From Maribacter vaceletii (GTDB lineage Bacteria > Bacteroidota > Bacteroidia > Flavobacteriales > Flavobacteriaceae): DNA of 64,000 bases. The position numbers and the translations under genes were made by a program. The notes below the pieces were generated by a model. It ran no database searches. It was not told where the DNA came from and worked only from the letters and a program-made list of their open reading frames with translations. This document shows, one piece after another, positions 36,096-44,664 of this stretch (its first letter is position 1; every line of letters starts with the position of its first letter). Location: NCBI RefSeq assembly GCF_003634105.1, contig NZ_RBIQ01000007.1, positions 1,178,001-1,242,000 of the forward strand, given 5' to 3'.

Positions 36096-36920
36096 ATGGC
36101 TATACCAAGAGCACTGAAAATCAAAAATCAAATAGTAGAAGTAGATATCAAAAGGATATATGCATGGTGTATTGTTCCGTACGACAGTTTAAAAAGATCA
36201 GCGAAGGACAGAATAAGCATGCTTAAAAGGCTTGGAATTAAAAAATATGCATATGATTGGAGAGAGGAACATCTTCCTTATATGGCTAAAGAACTAAAAC
36301 TAGCTAAACAAAATGATTTAAGTATAGTTGGTATATGGATGTGGATAGACGGCAATTTTGATTCAATTAATACATTAAGTAATTGTAATTTAAAAGTATT
36401 TAATATTTTAGAGGAGGTAGATTATCAAGGACAGATATGGGTGAGTTTTGAGGCCAATTTTTTTGAAAATTTATCAAATTCAGAAGCTGTTAAAAAAGGT
36501 GTAGAAATGATTGCTTACTTAAGTAAGAAAGCAAATGCTATAAAATGTAAAATAGCATTGTATAATCATGGAGGTTGGTTTGGAGAGCCAATAAATCAAA
36601 TAAAGATAATAGAAGCACTACCAAAGCAAGATTTAGGGATAGTTTATAATTTTCACCATGCGCATAAGCATATTGATACTTTTCCCGAAATGGCTACATT
36701 GATGTTGCCTTACCTTTGGAATGTAAATTTGAATGGACTAAAAAAAGAAGGGCCTAAAATTCTTAGGATAGGTGAAGGTGATTATGAAAAAAAAATGATT
36801 AACCTGTTACTAGAAAAAGGTTATAAGGGAGATTTTGGTATTTTGGGGCATGTTGAAGATGCTGATGCTGAAAGGATACTAAAAGCTAATTTGAATGGAT
36901 TAAAAAATAACACATCCTAA
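36096..36920 (+). CDS. Xylose-isomerase-like TIM barrel protein, cytosolic
   Basis: A 274-aa protein without a signal peptide. It resembles the sugar phosphate isomerase/epimerase (AP endonuclease 2) fold: ISMLKRLGIKKYAYDWREEH, a central ALYNHGGW at 155-161, VYNFHHAH at 183-190, NVNLNG at 209-214, and GHVED at 251-255. The histidines and acids suggest a metal-dependent aldose-ketose isomerase or epimerase. Within a mannoside locus an isomerase step from mannose or a manno-oligosaccharide is plausible. The substrate is not known. Mannose isomerase or 2-epimerase families of other folds are not seen in the window. Confidence 0.75.
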   Translation: MAIPRALKIKNQIVEVDIKRIYAWCIVPYDSLKRSAKDRISMLKRLGIKKYAYDWREEHLPYMAKELKLAKQNDLSIVGIWMWIDGNFDSINTLSNCNLKVFNILEEVDYQGQIWVSFEANFFENLSNSEAVKKGVEMIAYLSKKANAIKCKIALYNHGGWFGEPINQIKIIEALPKQDLGIVYNFHHAHKHIDTFPEMATLMLPYLWNVNLNGLKKEGPKILRIGEGDYEKKMINLLLEKGYKGDFGILGHVEDADAERILKANLNGLKNNTS

Positions 36921-36952
36921 ATATTATCTATTCTTAAACTATAAAAAAAAGA

Positions 36953-37804
36953 ATGAAAAAGAAAATAAATAAAAGAATTGTAATACTCCTTACAGTATTT
37001 TTATCAACGATAAATGTGTTTTCTCAAGATCCTAATTTTCATGTATACCTGTGTTTTGGACAGTCCAATATGGAAGGTTCCGCAACAATAGAAAGTCAAG
37101 ATAAAACAGGGAGTAGTCGTTTTTTAGCTTTGCAATCACTGGATTGTGATAATTTATTAAGAAAGAAGGATATTTGGTACCCTGCATTTGCTCCGCTTAC
37201 ACAGTGTTATACAGGGCTCTCTCCCGCCGATTATTTCGGAAGAACTATGATTAAACACCTTCCGGATAGCGTGAAAATAGGTATTGTAAATGTTGCTGTT
37301 GGTGGAAGTGACATCCGATTGTTTGACAAAGCTATTTATAAAGAATATACCACGACCTATTCCGAAGAATGGTTTACTAAAAAAATCAGGGATTATGAAG
37401 GTAACCCTTATAATCATTTTATTAACCTAGCGAAGTTGGCTCAGAAAAATGGCGTTATTAAGGGGATTTTATTACACCAAGGAGAAACCAATCAAGATGA
37501 TAAAAACTGGCCAGAATATGTAAAAGTTATTTACAATAATATGCTTCAAGACCTTTCGTTAAATGCTGAGGACGTTCCTTTATTGGCAGGAGAAGTAGTA
37601 CATGAAGAACAGAACGGAGTTTGTGCAAGCATGAATCCTATAATCAATACTTTACCCAATGCTATTCCTACTGCACATGTAATATCTTCAAAAGGATGTA
37701 AAGTAAGGGAAGATAATGTACATTTTAACTCGGAAGGTGTTAGGGAACTAGGGAAACGTTATGCTTTAAAAATGCTTTCTTTACAAGAGAATAATTCTAA
37801 ATAA
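36953..37804 (+). CDS. Secreted acetylesterase, SASA/DUF303 type (SGNH fold)
   Basis: A 283-aa protein. Signal peptide about 1-25 (ends VFSQ). The catalytic-serine block is FGQSNMEG (S38), the oxyanion residues lie in VGGSDIRL and LLHQGETNQDD, and the Asp-x-x-His pair is DNVHFNSEG (D254, H257). The family includes carbohydrate acetyl esterases such as CE6 and sialate 9-O-acetylesterases. In this locus it most likely removes acetyl groups from a plant- or alga-like mannan so that the mannanases can cut. It lies 32 bp after the TIM barrel gene and 6 bp before the next gene. Confidence 0.88.
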   Translation: MKKKINKRIVILLTVFLSTINVFSQDPNFHVYLCFGQSNMEGSATIESQDKTGSSRFLALQSLDCDNLLRKKDIWYPAFAPLTQCYTGLSPADYFGRTMIKHLPDSVKIGIVNVAVGGSDIRLFDKAIYKEYTTTYSEEWFTKKIRDYEGNPYNHFINLAKLAQKNGVIKGILLHQGETNQDDKNWPEYVKVIYNNMLQDLSLNAEDVPLLAGEVVHEEQNGVCASMNPIINTLPNAIPTAHVISSKGCKVREDNVHFNSEGVRELGKRYALKMLSLQENNSK

Positions 37805-37810
37805 TAAGTT

Positions 37811-39304
37811 ATGGACTTAAAAAATGCATCAATTATAGTTAAAGAAAGAAAAGGAGTTGTAGGTAATCTGTTTATGGTGTGCTTTTTTTGGATGATAATC
37901 ATTATAGGTTTGCCAAAATTGGTTTATTCTCAGGAAAAACAGGCGGAACAAACCTGGCATATTCCCGATTTAAAGAACGCACCTGTTAATGTTCACATAG
38001 AAATGAACTATGAAGAGATAAGTGATACCATTCCGATTAGAGGCACAAAATATAAAATTCGAGTTCCTGAAAATTGGAACGGAATACTTATTAGTGATTT
38101 GGACTATGTAAAATCAGCTAACTCTAAAAGAAATTTATATTTACTGGAACAAGGTTATGCTTTGTCTGGAACACAACGTCGTCAGGGGAGGGTTTTTAAT
38201 TATGATCCGGCTCATGAAATTCATGATATTATATCGGTATTAGACATTTTTGAAAACACATTTGGAAAACCTAAAAGTATTATCCAATTAGGATGTTCTG
38301 GCGGTGGTACAATTACATTAGCTATGGCAGAAATTCATCCGGATAGAATTGATGGGGCTATTGCTGGGTGTGGTGCTACAAGTCCGTGGATGGCCAACAC
38401 ACATCTAGATGGTTTGTTTGTTTTACAAGCACTTATTGCCCCTGAATTGCCCATTGCAGCACTTCCTTTGAAAAACCCTGAAATTGGGGAGATAGAAGCG
38501 AAATGGTTGAAAGCTATAAAGGAGGCTCAAAAAACACCAGAAGGACGTGCTCGTATTGCACTAGCGATTACTATTGGGCAATGGCCAGCTTGGGGAGCAA
38601 GAGGAAAAGCACCCGTTCTTCAGCCAGATGCTAAAGACGTATACGCTCTTCAGGAAAGCATGTATCTTAGTCTGTTAACCCTTCTACCATCTAAAGCAAC
38701 ATTTGGTACAGGAATGCTTGAGCAGGCTGGACGCGGGCAGCTAAAATGGAATACTGGTGTTGATTATAAAGAATTCTATGAAAACGGTAATGCGTTTTAC
38801 AAAAAGGCAGTTAAAAAACTTTATAAAGATGCCAATCTAAACCTAAATGACGAGCTTGAAAAAATAAATGCTTTTCCACGGATAAAGTCTGATGCCAATG
38901 CTATTAAATATTGGAGTGTTCCTGGACGTACACACATTGGCGAACCTAAAGTTCCACAACTTAGAATTCATACTTCAGGAGATGGTTTGGTTTATCCGTC
39001 TATGGCACAGGGATATGAAGAATTAGTAAAAGAAAAAGGATATGATGATTTTTTTCGTATTGCTTATGTCAACAGTTGGGGGCATTGTAGCTTTAGTCTA
39101 GCGGAATGGGTGTCTGCTATTAAAACAATGGAAGAACGAATGAACACAGGCGTGTGGCCTAAAACAGACCCGGAAACATTAAATAAATTAGGAAAAATTG
39201 CTGACCCAGAAGGTAAATCGCGTTATTTTAATTACCAACCGGTAACAAAATATAATCGTGCCTGGAGCCCAACGGTGAACGATTTTAAAGGAAGTCATGA
39301 TTAA
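37811..39304 (+). CDS. Secreted alpha/beta hydrolase (putative carbohydrate esterase)
   Basis: A 497-aa protein with an unusually long N-terminus before the hydrophobic signal (about residues 17-40, ends LVYSQ). The nucleophile elbow is GCSGGG with S163, a variant of GxSxG with two following glycines; the acid is probably D in SGDGLVYP and the base H in WGHCSFS. DPAHEIHDIISVLDIF shapes the cap region. A single-domain feruloyl or acetyl esterase role is possible, but no family is certain. It directly follows the acetylesterase gene by 6 bp and precedes the mannanase. Confidence 0.7.
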   Translation: MDLKNASIIVKERKGVVGNLFMVCFFWMIIIIGLPKLVYSQEKQAEQTWHIPDLKNAPVNVHIEMNYEEISDTIPIRGTKYKIRVPENWNGILISDLDYVKSANSKRNLYLLEQGYALSGTQRRQGRVFNYDPAHEIHDIISVLDIFENTFGKPKSIIQLGCSGGGTITLAMAEIHPDRIDGAIAGCGATSPWMANTHLDGLFVLQALIAPELPIAALPLKNPEIGEIEAKWLKAIKEAQKTPEGRARIALAITIGQWPAWGARGKAPVLQPDAKDVYALQESMYLSLLTLLPSKATFGTGMLEQAGRGQLKWNTGVDYKEFYENGNAFYKKAVKKLYKDANLNLNDELEKINAFPRIKSDANAIKYWSVPGRTHIGEPKVPQLRIHTSGDGLVYPSMAQGYEELVKEKGYDDFFRIAYVNSWGHCSFSLAEWVSAIKTMEERMNTGVWPKTDPETLNKLGKIADPEGKSRYFNYQPVTKYNRAWSPTVNDFKGSHD

Positions 39305-39319
39305 GAAATTAAAATTGTT

Positions 39320-40621
39320 ATGAAAAAATTCTTCAATGTATTCTTGTTCTTTTATGCAATGACATTTTCTTTTTCACAAGATTTTGTGAAGGTAGAAGGA
39401 ACGAACTTTAAATTAAAAAACAAGTCCTATTCTTTTATTGGCACCAACTTTTGGTATGGGTTTAATTTAGGGTCCTTAGGCGAAGGTGGAGATAGAAGTA
39501 GATTAATTAAGGAATTAGATTCGTTACAATCTATTGGAGTTAATAATTTAAGAATTATGGCAGCGTCTGAAGGTCCAGATGATGCTCCATGGAGAATGAG
39601 TCCTACGCTACAAAAATCTCCTGGTGTTTATAATGAGGAATTACTAGATGGGTTAGATTTTTTAATTGCCGAAATGGGTAAGAGAAATATGTTTGCTGTA
39701 GTTTGTTTAAATAATTTTTGGCATTGGTCAGGAGGAATGTCACAATATGTTTCTTGGGCAAATAATAATAGAAACATTCCTTATCCACCGCCACAAGAAG
39801 GTGGGGATTGGGGAACATATATGAAATTTACCTCTCAATTTTATAGTGATGATAAGGCAATAGCGTTATTTAATAATCATGTTCGTTTTATTTTAAACAG
39901 AGAAAACCCGTATACAAATCTGCGGTATAATCAAGACCCTACAATAATGTCTTGGGAGTTAGGAAACGAACCATACGCAATGTCTATTCCAGAAGTGTAT
40001 AAAGAATGGATTAATACTACAGCTAAATTAATAAAGGGGTTGGCACCTAGCCAACTAGTTACTATTGGAGGAGAAGGAAACACCAATAATTCCAATTTTA
40101 CAAACAATAATTTATTACTAGATGGAAATAGCGATTATATAGATTATTTAACTATTCATATCTGGATTCAGAATTGGGATTGGTATAACCCACAAGAGCC
40201 TAAAGAGACTTTTTCAAAAGCATTAAAAAAGGCAAAAAAATATATTAAAGAGCATTCTAAGATTGCTAAAAAATTAAATAAGCCGTTGGTTTTAGAAGAG
40301 TTTGGAATTGCTAGGGATAATAATAATTATGACCCATCAGCTTCTATTATCTATAGAGATTTATACTATAAAAAAATCTTTGAGATAGTTTTACGAAGTA
40401 TAAAAAGAGGCACGCCTTTAAAAGGAGCTAATTTTTGGGCTTGGGGTGGATTTGGCAGGCCAGATGTTCCAAAAGCCTTTTGGAAAATAAATGATGACTT
40501 TATTGGAGACCCACCACATGAAGCGCAAGGTTGGTATTCTGTTTATGATAAAGACATAAGTACTTTACAGATAATTAAATTATATAATGAATTAATTATG
40601 TTTGAGTTAGAAGAAAAGTAG
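39320..40621 (+). CDS. GH5 beta-mannanase (subfamily 7-like), secreted
   Basis: A 433-aa endo-acting enzyme. Signal peptide 1-20 (FSFSQ). The fold is a (beta/alpha)8 barrel with acid/base E217 in SWELGNEPYA and nucleophile E327 in VLEEFGIAR. FIGTNFWYG, VNNLRIMAASEGPDD, and FNNHVRFILNRENPYTN are features of subfamily 7 mannanases. It cuts internal beta-1,4-mannosyl bonds in mannan or glucomannan. The last gene of the locus, it converges on a TetR gene; the intergenic region has a weak shared hairpin. No T9SS tail is seen. Confidence 0.9.
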   Translation: MKKFFNVFLFFYAMTFSFSQDFVKVEGTNFKLKNKSYSFIGTNFWYGFNLGSLGEGGDRSRLIKELDSLQSIGVNNLRIMAASEGPDDAPWRMSPTLQKSPGVYNEELLDGLDFLIAEMGKRNMFAVVCLNNFWHWSGGMSQYVSWANNNRNIPYPPPQEGGDWGTYMKFTSQFYSDDKAIALFNNHVRFILNRENPYTNLRYNQDPTIMSWELGNEPYAMSIPEVYKEWINTTAKLIKGLAPSQLVTIGGEGNTNNSNFTNNNLLLDGNSDYIDYLTIHIWIQNWDWYNPQEPKETFSKALKKAKKYIKEHSKIAKKLNKPLVLEEFGIARDNNNYDPSASIIYRDLYYKKIFEIVLRSIKRGTPLKGANFWAWGGFGRPDVPKAFWKINDDFIGDPPHEAQGWYSVYDKDISTLQIIKLYNELIMFELEEK

Positions 40622-40652
40622 GTTGTATTATTAAAGGTACCATTACTTTTTA
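40614..40652. terminator. Weak bidirectional hairpin between the mannanase and tetR genes
   Basis: AAAAGTA-GGT pairs with ACC-AT-TACTTTT, about 10 bp with a 2-nt bulge and a 14-nt loop, with T-runs on both sides. It overlaps both stop codons. Support is modest. Confidence 0.35.
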
Positions 40653-41221
40653 CAAATCCCGGAAAAAACAAATTCAGAAATTTGCTTTTCAATTTTATCA
40701 GGATTAATATCTAGATTATGGTCTGTATATTTATCATGTAACCACCTAAGAGTAGATAAAAAAGTATAGGTAACTATTTCTAAATCTAAATTTTTAAAAA
40801 CGCCCTCTTCTACACCTTCTTGTATTACCACTTTTACTTTATTTTCATAAACAACTCTTTCGGCTAAAAAAGACCCTAATTTTGGTTCTTTTAAATTTCG
40901 CCATTCGTTTACCAATAATGCTAATTCGTAAGGTTTTTTAACCATTAGGTCTATGTGTGTTCTAATAATAAGTCTAAGTTTCTCTTCAGAGGTTACTTTA
41001 GACTCTATTATAGTATCTATGGCAGCATGAAATTCGTTAGAGATACCAAACAAATACGTTTCTAAAAGGGACTGTTTAGAATCTACATAATTATAAATAT
41101 TAGCAACTTCACAATTTAGTTTTTGAGCAATATCTCGCATTGTAGTTGCCTTAAAGCCTTTTTCATTAATCAATTTTAAAGAGGTTTCTAAAAAACGTTC
41201 TCTTTTGGTTATTTTGCCCAT
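40643..41221 (-). CDS. TetR/AcrR family transcriptional regulator
   Basis: A 192-aa repressor. The N-terminal helix-turn-helix is KAT-TMRDIAQKLNCEVANIYNYVDSKQSLL at about residues 24-53. The C-terminal ligand and dimer domain is divergent (VNEWRNLKEPKLGSFLAERV). It diverges from hmgA across a 108-bp gap that contains a perfect 34-bp palindrome on the hmgA promoter. It is the probable repressor of the tyrosine operon, with a pathway intermediate as a plausible inducer. A -7 box for its own promoter, TAGTTTTG, is seen at 41251-41258 on the minus strand. Confidence 0.9.
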   Translation of the reverse strand: MGKITKRERFLETSLKLINEKGFKATTMRDIAQKLNCEVANIYNYVDSKQSLLETYLFGISNEFHAAIDTIIESKVTSEEKLRLIIRTHIDLMVKKPYELALLVNEWRNLKEPKLGSFLAERVVYENKVKVVIQEGVEEGVFKNLDLEIVTYTFLSTLRWLHDKYTDHNLDINPDKIEKQISEFVFSGICKK

Positions 41222-41267
41222 TTAAAGCTACTTTTTATAGTTAAAGACCTCAAAACTAAGGAAAAAG

Positions 41268-41298
41268 TTTGCTTGTGGAAGAAAATTTAATATATTTA
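41268..41298 (+). promoter_or_regulatory. hmgA operon promoter (-33 TTTG, -7 TATATTTA)
   Basis: TTTG at 41268-41271, exactly 19 nt, then TATATTTA at 41291-41298, a one-base variant of TAnnTTTG. The palindromic operator begins on the -7 box. Confidence 0.6.
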
Positions 41299-41324
41299 CA
41301 TGAACAATTGTTCATGTAAATATA
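41291..41324. promoter_or_regulatory. 34-bp perfect palindrome, putative TetR operator
   Basis: A palindrome with centre CATGAACAATTGTTCATG, extended by TATATTTA on the left and TAAATATA on the right, with no mismatch over 34 bp. It covers the -7 box of hmgA and lies 5 bp before its ATG, so binding would block transcription. A TetR gene reads away 70 bp upstream. No T-run, and a position upstream of the gene, speak against a terminator. Confidence 0.75.
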
Positions 41325-41329
41325 AAATT

Positions 41330-42493
41330 ATGCCATTATATCATACTTTGGGTAAAATCCCAACAAAGAGACATACGGTTTTTAAGAAGGAAGATGGAAC
41401 GCTACATTACGAGCAATTGTTTGGCACTATTGGTTTCGATGGGATGTCTTCTTTAATGTATCATTTGCATAGGCCAACTATGGTTAAATCTGTAGGACAA
41501 AGTATAGATTTAAGTCCACAAGCAGCGGTAGAACATAATATAAAATCTAGGTTGTTAAAAGGATTTGATGTAAGACCAGAAGATGATTTTTTAGAAAGTA
41601 GGAAAGTAATCTTATTTAATAATGATGTGCATGTAAGTTTGGCGGCTCCTAAAAAATCTATGACTACTTATTTTTATAAAAATACAGACGCCGATGAAAT
41701 GTTGTTTGTTCATAAAGGAAAAGGAACTTTAAAAACCATGTTGGGTAATATCCCTTTTGAATATGGAGATTATATCATTATTCCCCGTGGAATGATATAC
41801 CAAATTACATTTGAAACAGAGAATAACAGATTACTTATTGCAGAATCCTATTCGCCAATATATACACCCAAAAGGTATAGAAATTGGTTTGGTCAACATT
41901 TAGAGCATTCGCCTTTTTGTGAGCGCGATTTTAAGTTGCCTGAAAATTTACAAGCGCATGACGAATTAGGAGATTTTGTTATGAAGGTAAAAAAGCAAGG
42001 GCAATTACACCATATGGTATATGCATCGCACCCTTTTGATGTTGTTGGTTGGGATGGTTATAATTTTCCGTATGCTTTTTCTATTCATAATTTTGAGCCC
42101 ATTACAGGTAGAGTACATCAACCACCACCAGTACACCAAACTTTTGAAACAAATGCGTTTGTAATTTGCTCTTTTTGCCCCCGTTTGTATGATTATCATC
42201 CAGATGCAATTCCTGCGCCTTATAATCATTCTAACATAGATTCTGATGAGGTTTTGTATTATGTAGATGGCGATTTTATGAGTAGAAATCATGTAGAGCA
42301 AGGTCATATATCATTACATCCGGCAGGAATTCCTCATGGTCCGCATCCTGGAGCTTATGAAAAAAGCATTGGCAAGAAAGAGACAGGAGAATTGGCCGTT
42401 ATGATAGATACCTTTAGGCCTTTACAACTTACACAAACAGCCTTAGATATTGATGATGGAACATATTATCAATCTTGGTTAGAAAAACAATAA
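41330..42493 (+). CDS. hmgA: Homogentisate 1,2-dioxygenase
   Basis: Ring-opening dioxygenase of tyrosine breakdown: homogentisate to maleylacetoacetate. The ATG at 41330 (MPLYHTLGKIPTKRHTVFKK) is preferred; an in-frame ATG at 41300 lies inside the palindromic operator. The cupin iron site includes HLEHSPF, and HPAGIPHGPHPGAYEKSIG is typical of the C-terminal half. About 387 aa, the shorter bacterial form. First gene of the operon with fahA 18 bp behind it. Confidence 0.95.
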   Translation: MPLYHTLGKIPTKRHTVFKKEDGTLHYEQLFGTIGFDGMSSLMYHLHRPTMVKSVGQSIDLSPQAAVEHNIKSRLLKGFDVRPEDDFLESRKVILFNNDVHVSLAAPKKSMTTYFYKNTDADEMLFVHKGKGTLKTMLGNIPFEYGDYIIIPRGMIYQITFETENNRLLIAESYSPIYTPKRYRNWFGQHLEHSPFCERDFKLPENLQAHDELGDFVMKVKKQGQLHHMVYASHPFDVVGWDGYNFPYAFSIHNFEPITGRVHQPPPVHQTFETNAFVICSFCPRLYDYHPDAIPAPYNHSNIDSDEVLYYVDGDFMSRNHVEQGHISLHPAGIPHGPHPGAYEKSIGKKETGELAVMIDTFRPLQLTQTALDIDDGTYYQSWLEKQ

Positions 42494-42511
42494 TATTAAG
42501 CAACTACAATT

Positions 42512-43756
42512 ATGAAAAATATTGATTCTTGGATTTCTATTTCTGAAAATTCAGACTTTTCTATACATAACATTCCTTTTGGAATTTTTTCAACAAAAAA
42601 TGATGCCCCAAGAGCCGGGGTTGCTATTGGTGACCAAATATTAGATTTGGATGCTGCTGCAGAGTTAGGAGTGTTTAATTCTTTAGATTTTAATCCGCAT
42701 GTTTTTAAAAGGGAAACATTGAATGATTTTATTGCTTTAGGAAAAGAAATTACATCAGCAGTGCGAGTTTTAATTCAACAAGAATTAACAAATCCAGACA
42801 GTACATTAAAAACAAATTCTAATGTGTTTATATCGCAAGTGGAGGCACAAATGCATTTACCTGTTTTTGTTGGAGATTATACCGATTTTTATTCCAGTAT
42901 AGAACACGCTACTAATGTAGGAACCATGTTTAGAGACCCAAATAATGCTCTTTTACCAAATTGGAGACATATTCCTGTTGGTTATCATGGTAGAGCATCT
43001 TCTATTATCGTTAGTGGTGTAAATGTTCATAGGCCTATGGGACAGACTATTGCTCCAGATGCAAAGGCACCAAAGTATGGGCCTTCTAAGAGAGTAGATT
43101 TTGAGTTAGAAATGGCATATATTATTGGTAAAAAAACCAATCTTGGAAACACGGTTAAAGTAGAAAATGCGGAGGAGTATATATTTGGAAAAGTATTGTT
43201 CAATGACTGGTCTGCAAGAGACATTCAAAAATGGGAGTATGTTCCTTTAGGGCCGTTTTTAGCTAAGAATTTTGCTTCTTCTATATCGCCCTGGATTGTT
43301 ACTATGGAAGCTTTAGAACCCTTTAAGGTTGCTGGCCCAGAACAGAAACCAAAAGTATTACCATACTTAGAATATACAGGAGAACGTAATTATGATATTG
43401 GATTAGAAGTGGCTATTCAACCAGAAAATGGAGAAGAAACAATAGTTAGTACTTCTAATTTTAAATATATGTATTGGAATATGGCACAACAATTAGCGCA
43501 CCATACTATGAATGGTTGTAATATAAATGTTGGTGATATGATGGGCTCTGGTACTATTAGCGGAAAATCTAAAGATAGTTATGGTTCTATGCTAGAGTTA
43601 TCCTGGGCAGGAAAAAATCCAGTAAAATTAGGAGACGGCTCAGAGCGAAAATTTATAGAGGATAACGATATGGTAATAATGCGTGGCTTTTGTGAAAGTG
43701 ATGAAATAAGAGTTGGTTTTGGAGAAGTTAGAACAAAGTTATTACCTGTAAAATAA
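42512..43756 (+). CDS. fahA: Fumarylacetoacetase
   Basis: Hydrolyses fumarylacetoacetate to fumarate and acetoacetate, the last step of tyrosine catabolism. A 414-aa two-domain protein: the N-terminal SH3-like part (residues 1-115) and a C-terminal FAH domain with GDYTDFYSSIEHATNVG (metal-ligand Asp and catalytic His), PVGYHGRASSIIVSG, VDFELEMAYIIGKK, and FNDWSARDIQKWEY. It lies between hmgA and the flavin-reductase-like gene. A maleylacetoacetate isomerase gene is not in this window. Confidence 0.96.
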   Translation: MKNIDSWISISENSDFSIHNIPFGIFSTKNDAPRAGVAIGDQILDLDAAAELGVFNSLDFNPHVFKRETLNDFIALGKEITSAVRVLIQQELTNPDSTLKTNSNVFISQVEAQMHLPVFVGDYTDFYSSIEHATNVGTMFRDPNNALLPNWRHIPVGYHGRASSIIVSGVNVHRPMGQTIAPDAKAPKYGPSKRVDFELEMAYIIGKKTNLGNTVKVENAEEYIFGKVLFNDWSARDIQKWEYVPLGPFLAKNFASSISPWIVTMEALEPFKVAGPEQKPKVLPYLEYTGERNYDIGLEVAIQPENGEETIVSTSNFKYMYWNMAQQLAHHTMNGCNINVGDMMGSGTISGKSKDSYGSMLELSWAGKNPVKLGDGSERKFIEDNDMVIMRGFCESDEIRVGFGEVRTKLLPVK

Positions 43757-43760
43757 TATT

Positions 43761-44648
43761 ATGGCAACACGTACTTTAGATCCGAAGGAAATAGAAACGG
43801 CACAATTACATGGATTATTATTATCTGGTATTGCGCCAAGACCTATTGCATTTGCTAGTACAGTAGATGGGGAAGGGAATGTTAATTTAAGCCCTTTTAG
43901 CTTTTTTAATGTTTTTAGCGCAAATCCACCAATATTAATTTTCTCACCAGCAAGAAGGGTACGTGATAATACTACCAAACACACTTTAGAAAATACTATA
44001 GAAACTAAGGAAGTGGTTATTAATACGGTAAACTTCTCTATGGTAGAGCAAATGTCTTTAGCAAGTACAGAGTATGGTAAAGGAGTAAATGAGTTTACTA
44101 AAGCAGGGTTAACACCGGTACCTTCTGTGAAAGTAAAACCTCCAAGAGTAAAAGAATCTCCAGTATCTTTTGAGTGTATTGTAGAAAATGTGATGCCTCT
44201 TGGTAAGGAAGGTGGTGCAGGAAATCTTGTAATAGCAAGAGTTGTTTTAATTCATATAGATGATGCCTATATAAATGAGAAAGGAAACTTGGATACTAGA
44301 AAGTTAGATATGGTTGCAAGAATGGGAGAGAGCTGGTATTGTAGAGCTAGTAAAGATGCGTTATTTGAAATTCCAAAACCAGTATTTACAAAAGGAATTG
44401 GGGTTGATAAATTACCCAAACATATTTTAGAAAGTGAAATACTTACTGGTAATAATTTAGGAAGACTTGGTAATTCAGAAAAGTTACCAACGTATGAAGA
44501 AATTTCTACATTTTTAGGAAAAAACAAAGAAGTGCAAACTATGGTGAGCAATAAAGATATTCCTGCTTTGCACACTAAAATAAAAGAATTTTTAAAAGAA
44601 GAAAATGTATCTAAGGCAATTCTAGTTGCTTTTTCATTGAATAAATAA
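43761..44648 (+). CDS. Flavin reductase-like (FMN-binding split barrel) protein
   Basis: A 295-aa protein. The split-barrel FMN-binding motif is in GIAPRPIAFASTVDGEGNVNLSPFSFFNVFSANPPILIFSPARR at about residues 25-70. A flavin reductase or FMN-dependent oxidoreductase activity is expected; the C-terminal extension after about residue 210 is unusual for the short flavin reductases and is not recognised. It is 4 bp after fahA and 16 bp before hppD, so co-transcription in the tyrosine operon is likely. Its role in this pathway is unclear. Confidence 0.85.
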   Translation: MATRTLDPKEIETAQLHGLLLSGIAPRPIAFASTVDGEGNVNLSPFSFFNVFSANPPILIFSPARRVRDNTTKHTLENTIETKEVVINTVNFSMVEQMSLASTEYGKGVNEFTKAGLTPVPSVKVKPPRVKESPVSFECIVENVMPLGKEGGAGNLVIARVVLIHIDDAYINEKGNLDTRKLDMVARMGESWYCRASKDALFEIPKPVFTKGIGVDKLPKHILESEILTGNNLGRLGNSEKLPTYEEISTFLGKNKEVQTMVSNKDIPALHTKIKEFLKEENVSKAILVAFSLNK

Positions 44649-44664
44649 TTAAAAATAAGTTGTA

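Noticed and set aside
22769-40621. Alginate or laminarin utilization locus
   Set aside because: No polysaccharide lyase (PL6, PL7, PL17) and no GH16, GH17 or GH3 is present; the GH5 and GH130 pair points to mannan.
41300-41329. Upstream ATG of hmgA (MNNCSCKYKI)
   Set aside because: Encoded within the palindromic operator and just past the -7 box; family proteins begin at the MPLYHTLGKIP start.
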